Shown in pieces: positions 59,794 to 64,000 of a stretch of DNA of 64,000 bases. The stretch's first letter is position 1. Each line of letters opens with the position of its first letter. Source of the DNA: JAEWSN01 sp942493335. Lineage in GTDB: Bacteria > Bacillota > Clostridia > DSM-8532. The notes beneath the pieces are model-generated. The model was not told where the DNA came from. It saw only the letters and a list, made by a program, of their open reading frames with translations, and made no database searches. Position numbers and translations under genes: made by a program. Location: assembly GCA_942493335.1 (NCBI GenBank), contig OW818693.1, positions 1,178,001 through 1,242,000 on the forward strand, read 5' to 3'.

Positions 59794-60681
59794 TCAGGGC
59801 TCCAGCCCGGCCTGCCGCACCAGTCCCTCGATTTCACCGGGTGCAAGAGGACGGAATTCACCAGGTGCAAGGTCCTCCCCCAGAAGGATCGGGCCCATTC
59901 GAAGCCGCTTCAGGTAGAGGACGCGGCTCCCTGCAGCCAGAAACATCCGCTTCACCTGATGGAACTTTCCTTCCACAATGGTGACGTGCGCCACCGGACA
60001 ATCACGGATCTCCCCAGAGGTTCTCTCCCCGTATGGGCTTTCCTGGTGCTGGATTTCCTTTTCCTCTTTTTCCTTATCCGCTCTTTCCTCGTATGTGCTC
60101 ATCTCTTTCGAGCTTTCCCCTGCATCCTTCTCCCGTTCGAAGGCTGAATCCGGCCAGACCCGTCGAACGGATGGACGGCGTTCCAGTACGGCAGGCCTGC
60201 AGATGGTTCCATCCGCCAGTGCGATTCCTTCCAGAAAACGCTTCTCCGCATCCGGTTCCGGTTCCCTGTCGAGAATGGCCTCGTACTGCTTGTCCACATG
60301 TTTTTTCGGCGCCAGTAGACCGTGGGCGAGATGCCCGTCATTGGTCAGAAGCAGCAATCCTTCCGTATCCCTGTCAAGCCGGCCAACCGGGAAAAGCCCC
60401 ATACGCCGCACGTTTTCAGGCAGCAGGTCCAGCACGGTCTCCATCTTCGAATCCTCTGTCGCAGTAATGACACCGGCAGGTTTGTTCATCAGGTAAACCA
60501 GCCGTTTCTGCCAGGACAGTGGCGCTCCATCCACGGAAATATCGTTTTCACCCGGCCTGACCTGGATGCCGGGATCCCTGGCAACAACGTTGTCCACCCG
60601 TACACGGCCTTTCCGGATCATTTCCTTCAGTTCGCTTCTCGTCGCCACGCCGCAATCGGCCAGGCATTTGTCCAACCGCAT
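59794..60681 (-). CDS. Pseudouridine synthase, RsuA/RluB family
   Basis: The enzyme isomerises a uridine in rRNA. The roughly 295 residues have an N-terminal S4 RNA-binding domain (MRLDKCLADCGVATRSEL) and the catalytic motif FPVGRLDRDTEGLLLLTNDG with the nucleophilic Asp. The closing VEGKFHQVKRM is typical of the RsuA branch. A highly charged insertion of about 45 residues (EREKDAGESS to ERTSGEI, near 180-225) splits the catalytic domain and is unusual. The ATG at 60681 begins the conserved MRLDK; a TTG at 60693 with GGGGAG upstream is an equally possible start. Confidence 0.9.
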   Translation of the reverse strand: MRLDKCLADCGVATRSELKEMIRKGRVRVDNVVARDPGIQVRPGENDISVDGAPLSWQKRLVYLMNKPAGVITATEDSKMETVLDLLPENVRRMGLFPVGRLDRDTEGLLLLTNDGHLAHGLLAPKKHVDKQYEAILDREPEPDAEKRFLEGIALADGTICRPAVLERRPSVRRVWPDSAFEREKDAGESSKEMSTYEERADKEKEEKEIQHQESPYGERTSGEIRDCPVAHVTIVEGKFHQVKRMFLAAGSRVLYLKRLRMGPILLGEDLAPGEFRPLAPGEIEGLVRQAGLEP

Positions 60682-60711
60682 GGATTCCTTCAATTCCGTC
60701 TCCCCTCATTC

Positions 60712-60806
60712 CGACGTTATCCCGGATTGTCCTGAAATTCCCGTTTCTCACGCCGTTATCCCGGCTTGCTCCGAACTTTGCGTTTCACCCGACGTTTCAC
60801 CGCCGC
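60712..60806. repeat. 39-bp imperfect tandem repeat upstream of the pseudouridine synthase
   Basis: Units start at 60712, 60751 and 60790 (partial), sharing CG(A/C)CGTTATCCCGG and CGTTTC. They fill the space between rsmF and the pseudouridine synthase gene. Confidence 0.65.
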
Positions 60807-60807
60807 A

Positions 60808-62439
60808 TTACTGCATCCGCCAGCCTTTCGGATAGCGGTTCTTCATGAATCCGTCCTCCTGCTTGCCCCAACCGAGCGGAAAACCATCCGCCAAAACGGC
60901 GGTCCAACCGCGTTCTCCTTCGCACAACAGGGTTTCCCCATGCAGGTAGCGGGAGATGTCTTCGGCATCGGCCGCAAGGACCTGACATCGTCTTGCGCTT
61001 TCAGGGTCCATTGCATGAAGCAGCGCAGCAGACGGCTCGAACCGCCCATTCTGCCACTCGCCAAGCAGTAGACCCGGCATTTCGGCATGCAGCCCGGGCA
61101 GGTGAGTACGGAACTGTCCGCTTCCCCATGGAAGGTTGTACAGCAACGTCCCAGCCAGGACAATATCCGAAAAGGCGGACACTTCGCTTCCGCTAGCCTG
61201 AACGGAGGCAAATCCGGTCAAATCCGTTTCAAGGAAGGCTTTCCAAGCATGGATGACCTCCTCGGGCGCTGGCTGGAAGAAGGCCCTTGCAGGCCTTTCC
61301 GTTTGTGTTCCCCTTTTTTTCCGGTCGCCCCTGCTTACGGACTCCATTGGGGGTGATTCCGTCCAGGCGGATGCCATTATGCCTGATTCCATCTTTGCTT
61401 TTTCCGGATTGACGGACGCCATCCCGGCAATCCCTTCCTTGACCAACCGCACCGCGAACTGACCTTCCCCCTCGGCAAGATGCGGCCAGATGCGGACGGC
61501 ACCGGACAATTCCGTTCCATTGCAAACGCTGCAAGGCCCACCCTCCGATGCTCCATCAAGGCCTGCTCCGGAAGCCATGCAATCTCCTCCATCAGAACGC
61601 CCGCTGCACAGCGCGCCGGTCACCCAGTCCGCACGCCCCGGCTGCAGGCCCATCGCTTCCGCATCCGCCTTTTCAACAGACGCGCCTGGCAAGGTTTTCA
61701 AGGCCCAGGCTATGTTTCTTTCATTTTCATCGGGATTATACGTACAGGTCGAATAAACGAGCCTGCCGCCAGGTTTGAGCATGTTCCAGGCTTGAAGCAG
61801 AATCTCGCGCTGGATCGGGATGAACGTATCCGGTCCGTTCTTCAGCCAGCTTTTCACAGCCTGATCGTCCTTTCGGAACATTCCTTCCCCTGAACAGGGA
61901 ACATCCAGAAGGATTTTGTCGAAGAACGATGGAAAATGTCGAGCCAAGACTGCGGGCTCCTCATTCAGGACAGCGGCGCACGCGACGCCCAGCCCCTGAA
62001 GGTTCCTGGCCAGCGGTTTCACACGCTTCGGGCTGATGTCATTGGCCACAAGCAATCCCTGATTCCGCATCATGGCGGCAAGCTGCGCCGTTTTTCCACC
62101 CGGAGCGGCACACAGATCCAGCACCTGCTCCCCTGGCTTCGGATCCAACAGTTCCGCCGGAAGCATGGCACTTGGATCCTGCAGGTAATACAGTCCGGCA
62201 TGATAGTCCGGATGCCTGCCCGGAAAGAGATCGCCGGCATGCCTGAACCCGTCGCGCGACCATGGAACCGGTTCAAGCGGGAAGGTTGTACGGGCGAGAA
62301 ACGCCTGTACGCCGGCCTTCAGGGTATTCACCCTCAGCCCCCAGGTTCGCTGGCGCGATAGTGCCTCCGTCAAGGCGTCATAGGCCTGATCCCCGAGGAG
62401 TGGTTTCATTCTCTCAGCAAATGCCTCCGGCAGCTTCAT
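60808..62439 (-). CDS. rsmF: NOL1/NOP2/Sun-family rRNA (cytosine-C5) methyltransferase, RsmF-like
   Basis: A 543-residue m5C methyltransferase. The catalytic core has DLCAAPGGKTAQLAAMM at about 111-127, ANDISPKRVKPL, the cysteine motif LLDVPCSGEGMFRK at about 180 and the second cysteine in YSTCTYNPDENE at about 225. The C-terminal third contains an RsmF-type PUA-like region (YLHGETL, GFPLGWGK, NRYPKGWRMQ). A long variable insertion lies between about 255 and 400. The start is the ATG at 62439 before MKLPEAFAERM; the longer open frame covers a repeat element. Whether it modifies C1407 or another site is unknown. Confidence 0.9.
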   Translation of the reverse strand: MKLPEAFAERMKPLLGDQAYDALTEALSRQRTWGLRVNTLKAGVQAFLARTTFPLEPVPWSRDGFRHAGDLFPGRHPDYHAGLYYLQDPSAMLPAELLDPKPGEQVLDLCAAPGGKTAQLAAMMRNQGLLVANDISPKRVKPLARNLQGLGVACAAVLNEEPAVLARHFPSFFDKILLDVPCSGEGMFRKDDQAVKSWLKNGPDTFIPIQREILLQAWNMLKPGGRLVYSTCTYNPDENERNIAWALKTLPGASVEKADAEAMGLQPGRADWVTGALCSGRSDGGDCMASGAGLDGASEGGPCSVCNGTELSGAVRIWPHLAEGEGQFAVRLVKEGIAGMASVNPEKAKMESGIMASAWTESPPMESVSRGDRKKRGTQTERPARAFFQPAPEEVIHAWKAFLETDLTGFASVQASGSEVSAFSDIVLAGTLLYNLPWGSGQFRTHLPGLHAEMPGLLLGEWQNGRFEPSAALLHAMDPESARRCQVLAADAEDISRYLHGETLLCEGERGWTAVLADGFPLGWGKQEDGFMKNRYPKGWRMQ

Positions 62440-62474
62440 CCAGCTTCCTTCCTGTTTTCCGACACCTGTCCCGA

Positions 62475-62616
62475 GGTCTTTTCTGAAAAGACGCTTGTGG
62501 TGGACAATGGCCGGAGTGTATGGTATGACAGGCAAATATCGCAAAGGGGATGACTTCCGGCCATTGTCCCATGGTCTTTTCTGAAAAGACGCTTGTGGTG
62601 GACAATGGCCGGAGTG
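62475..62616. repeat. 44-bp direct repeats and dispersed repeat copy B in a divergent intergenic region
   Basis: Identical 44-bp copies lie at 62475-62518 and 62573-62616, starting GGTCTTTTCTGAAAAGACG and ending in GGACAATGGCCGGAGTG. Between them TTCCGGCCATTGTCC (62555-62569) is the inverse of the second half, so it can pair with either copy. The segment 62534-62594 matches the repeat at 2688-2750. A TATAAT box follows the second copy at 62618-62623 and probably serves the RsbW-like gene. Confidence 0.9.
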
Positions 62617-62680
62617 ATATAATGGATCCAGTTATGCTGATCATCCGAAAAGGCATTCCCCGCCCACGCACGGAGGGCCA

Positions 62681-63127
62681 ATGGACATCCAGCGCTTCAA
62701 TCTCACAGCCCGCCTCGACTATAACCCCGAAAGTCTGGACAAGTTTGTCGACTTGTGCGAACAGGCTATTCTTTCCATAACGGAGAACAGACAGGCACGC
62801 TTCCTGCTGAAGACCGCAGTGGACGAACTCACCCTCAATGCCGTCGAACATGGCTATGGCAAGGAGTCGGGCCTTGTCACGGTTTCCCTGGAACACTGCG
62901 GGGACGCCATCCGGTTCGAGATCTCCGATTACGGTCGTGGCATCGATCCGGCCAAGGTCCGCTTCGACCGGATCGCCCAAAGCGAGGACGACCTCTATTC
63001 CAGAGGCTGGGCCTTCTCCATCCTGGACAAGCTGTCCGAAGGCGTTGAAATCAATCCCAATGATCCGCATGGTTCCCGGATTTCACTCCTTGTTCCCCTG
63101 AAGGAAAAGGAACTGGACAACCTGTGA
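62681..63127 (+). CDS. Anti-sigma-factor-type ATP-binding protein (RsbW/SpoIIAB-like)
   Basis: A 148-residue HATPase_c domain protein. It has the N box ELTLNAVEHGYG at about 49-60, the G1 box ISDYGRGIDP at about 80-89 and a G2-like GWAFSILDKLSEGV at about 108. Such kinases bind sigma factors or phosphorylate STAS antagonists. No sigma factor or antagonist gene is next to it, so its partner is unknown. The ATG at 62681 has GGAGG only 4 nt upstream, a tight spacing. Its promoter region contains the 44-bp direct repeat. Confidence 0.85.
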   Translation: MDIQRFNLTARLDYNPESLDKFVDLCEQAILSITENRQARFLLKTAVDELTLNAVEHGYGKESGLVTVSLEHCGDAIRFEISDYGRGIDPAKVRFDRIAQSEDDLYSRGWAFSILDKLSEGVEINPNDPHGSRISLLVPLKEKELDNL

Positions 63128-63187
63128 CCGGGACCAGGGCAGACCAAACGTACTTTCGACACGCTGTGGGTCGAAGCTCCGGGCGAA

Positions 63188-64000
63188 TCACGAAACAATG
63201 GGGTAGAAACCGCTCTCCAGGCACAACCGTGCCCGGGCAGCGGTTTTTTCGTCTCCTGACAGCGCATCGGCCATGAACTCAGGGTGAGCTGCAACGAATC
63301 GGCCCATCGAGCCTTCCGGATCCGCCATGTAATCCAGAACGAGTCCAAGACGCGAGGCATCCAGCACACCGGCCTGTACGGCCTCCTGAAAGAGTTCGGC
63401 CTTCACTTCCGTCATCGTCAGGGATTGAACACCCAGCGAAGCCAGACATTCACCGCCACCCTGCAGACGATCCACTACAACCAGACTCCAGGGCATTTCT
63501 CCGCCCAACTTCCGGATGGCCGGCACCCAGGCGCGCTCATAGCTGGACGCGGTGGTGATGAGATCCGCCACATGCAGCAGTCTCATGCCCTTCAGTCCCG
63601 CAACGGGTTCGGAGGTTCCGGGAGCCGGCATGCCGGGAGTTGCCTGGAGACCCGCACCAAGATACATCACGGCCTCCAGGTCCTTGAACAGGGTCAGATG
63701 CGGTTTCCCAAGCTTGTGCGCCAATGCCAGGGAAAAGAACCAGTCCCTGCGTTCACCGCCGGATATGGCATCCACCTGTGAGAGATCCAGGCTGGCCGCC
63801 GCTTTTTCCGCCATGGCTTCCATTACACCGGCGAAGATGGCATCTTCCTTGAGATTGGACAGCACCAACGCCTCAATGTCCGCACTGCAGCCCATCTTGT
63901 CCGACAGGACACCATCAATGTGTTTGAGGAGGGCATTGGCTTTCTGCTCGCTTCCATAGAGGAAATGTGTGTTCACATAAAACGGCCCGATCCGGCCTGA
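63188..64000 (-). CDS. Orotate phosphoribosyltransferase-like protein (start beyond window edge)
   Basis: The frame is open through the right edge, and the edge residues (SGRIGPFYVNTHFLYGSE) match the N-terminal beta region of orotate phosphoribosyltransferases, so the true start lies outside. Further signs are ISGGERRDWFFSLALAHKLG and the PRPP-loop region VADLITTASSYERAWVPA. The normal PRPP motif has an acidic pair and TTG; here the positions read AD and TTA, so activity is uncertain. It may be a diverged paralogue and not PyrE. A GTG at 63976 is an internal codon by this reading. It is convergent with the RsbW-like gene. Confidence 0.65.
   Translation of the reverse strand, partial: SGRIGPFYVNTHFLYGSEQKANALLKHIDGVLSDKMGCSADIEALVLSNLKEDAIFAGVMEAMAEKAAASLDLSQVDAISGGERRDWFFSLALAHKLGKPHLTLFKDLEAVMYLGAGLQATPGMPAPGTSEPVAGLKGMRLLHVADLITTASSYERAWVPAIRKLGGEMPWSLVVVDRLQGGGECLASLGVQSLTMTEVKAELFQEAVQAGVLDASRLGLVLDYMADPEGSMGRFVAAHPEFMADALSGDEKTAARARLCLESGFYPIVS

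Overview
The window reads as chromosome from a fairly high-GC Firmicute of the Clostridia type. The evidence is a PolC-type replicative polymerase, a canonical proline T-box, a mraZ-rsmH-ftsL-pbp-murE division cluster, the YmfF/YmfH peptidase pair, Rrf2 and PadR regulators, strong AGGAGG ribosome sites and tRNA genes that encode their CCA ends. A secreted GH5 glucanase suggests a plant-polymer-degrading anaerobe. The exact genus cannot be told from the sequence. Layout: 1-5.6 kb is the division/wall cluster on the minus strand (partial murE, a PASTA penicillin-binding protein, an FtsL-like gene preceded by an unusual 38-bp tandem array, rsmH, mraZ with its own operator). 5.8-10.9 kb is a second minus-strand operon (two M16 peptidase homologues, lgt, rodA). 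11.1-14.9 kb carries a diguanylate cyclase and a padR-DUF1700-DUF4097 operon on the plus strand. 15-17.2 kb is a translationally coupled adenosylhomocysteinase/methyltransferase pair. 17.4-25.8 kb holds ribosomal protein L25, RarD, purine nucleoside phosphorylase, PolC and an HD-GYP response regulator. 26-29.3 kb is a methionine/sulfur operon (metA, two Rrf2 regulators, metY). 29.4-33.4 kb has hisS, aspS and a signal peptidase. 33.4-38.1 kb has a 93-bp tandem repeat, a DUF401 permease, a phosphatase, a GH5 enzyme and an AraC regulator. 38.2-44.2 kb is an accessory stretch (tRNA-Lys, small enzymes, a group II intron remnant abutting a truncated JetD-like gene, a DUF4143-type ATPase, a SEC-C protein, tRNA-Gln and tRNA-His). 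44.3-48.2 kb has cysS and proS with two different kinds of leader. 48.3-54.4 kb is a two-component/ABC-transporter module plus DUF554. 54.7-64 kb has RNA methyltransferases, NAD synthetase, tRNA-Gly, a glyoxalase-like protein, a pseudouridine synthase, an RsbW-like ATPase and a partial orotate phosphoribosyltransferase-like gene. Several features stand out. PolC has no 3'-5' exonuclease insertion. cysS is preceded by a short leader ORF with three Cys codons and an intrinsic terminator, which looks like ribosome-mediated attenuation rather than a T-box. The FtsL-like gene is preceded by an array of eleven near-identical 38-bp units that leaves all three minus-strand frames open. The window also contains an unusual number of short tandem arrays (23-93 bp units), three of which run into the stop codon of a neighbouring gene. 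A roughly 60-bp element is shared by two distant intergenic regions. These findings rest on reading the sequence; no searches or folding were run.
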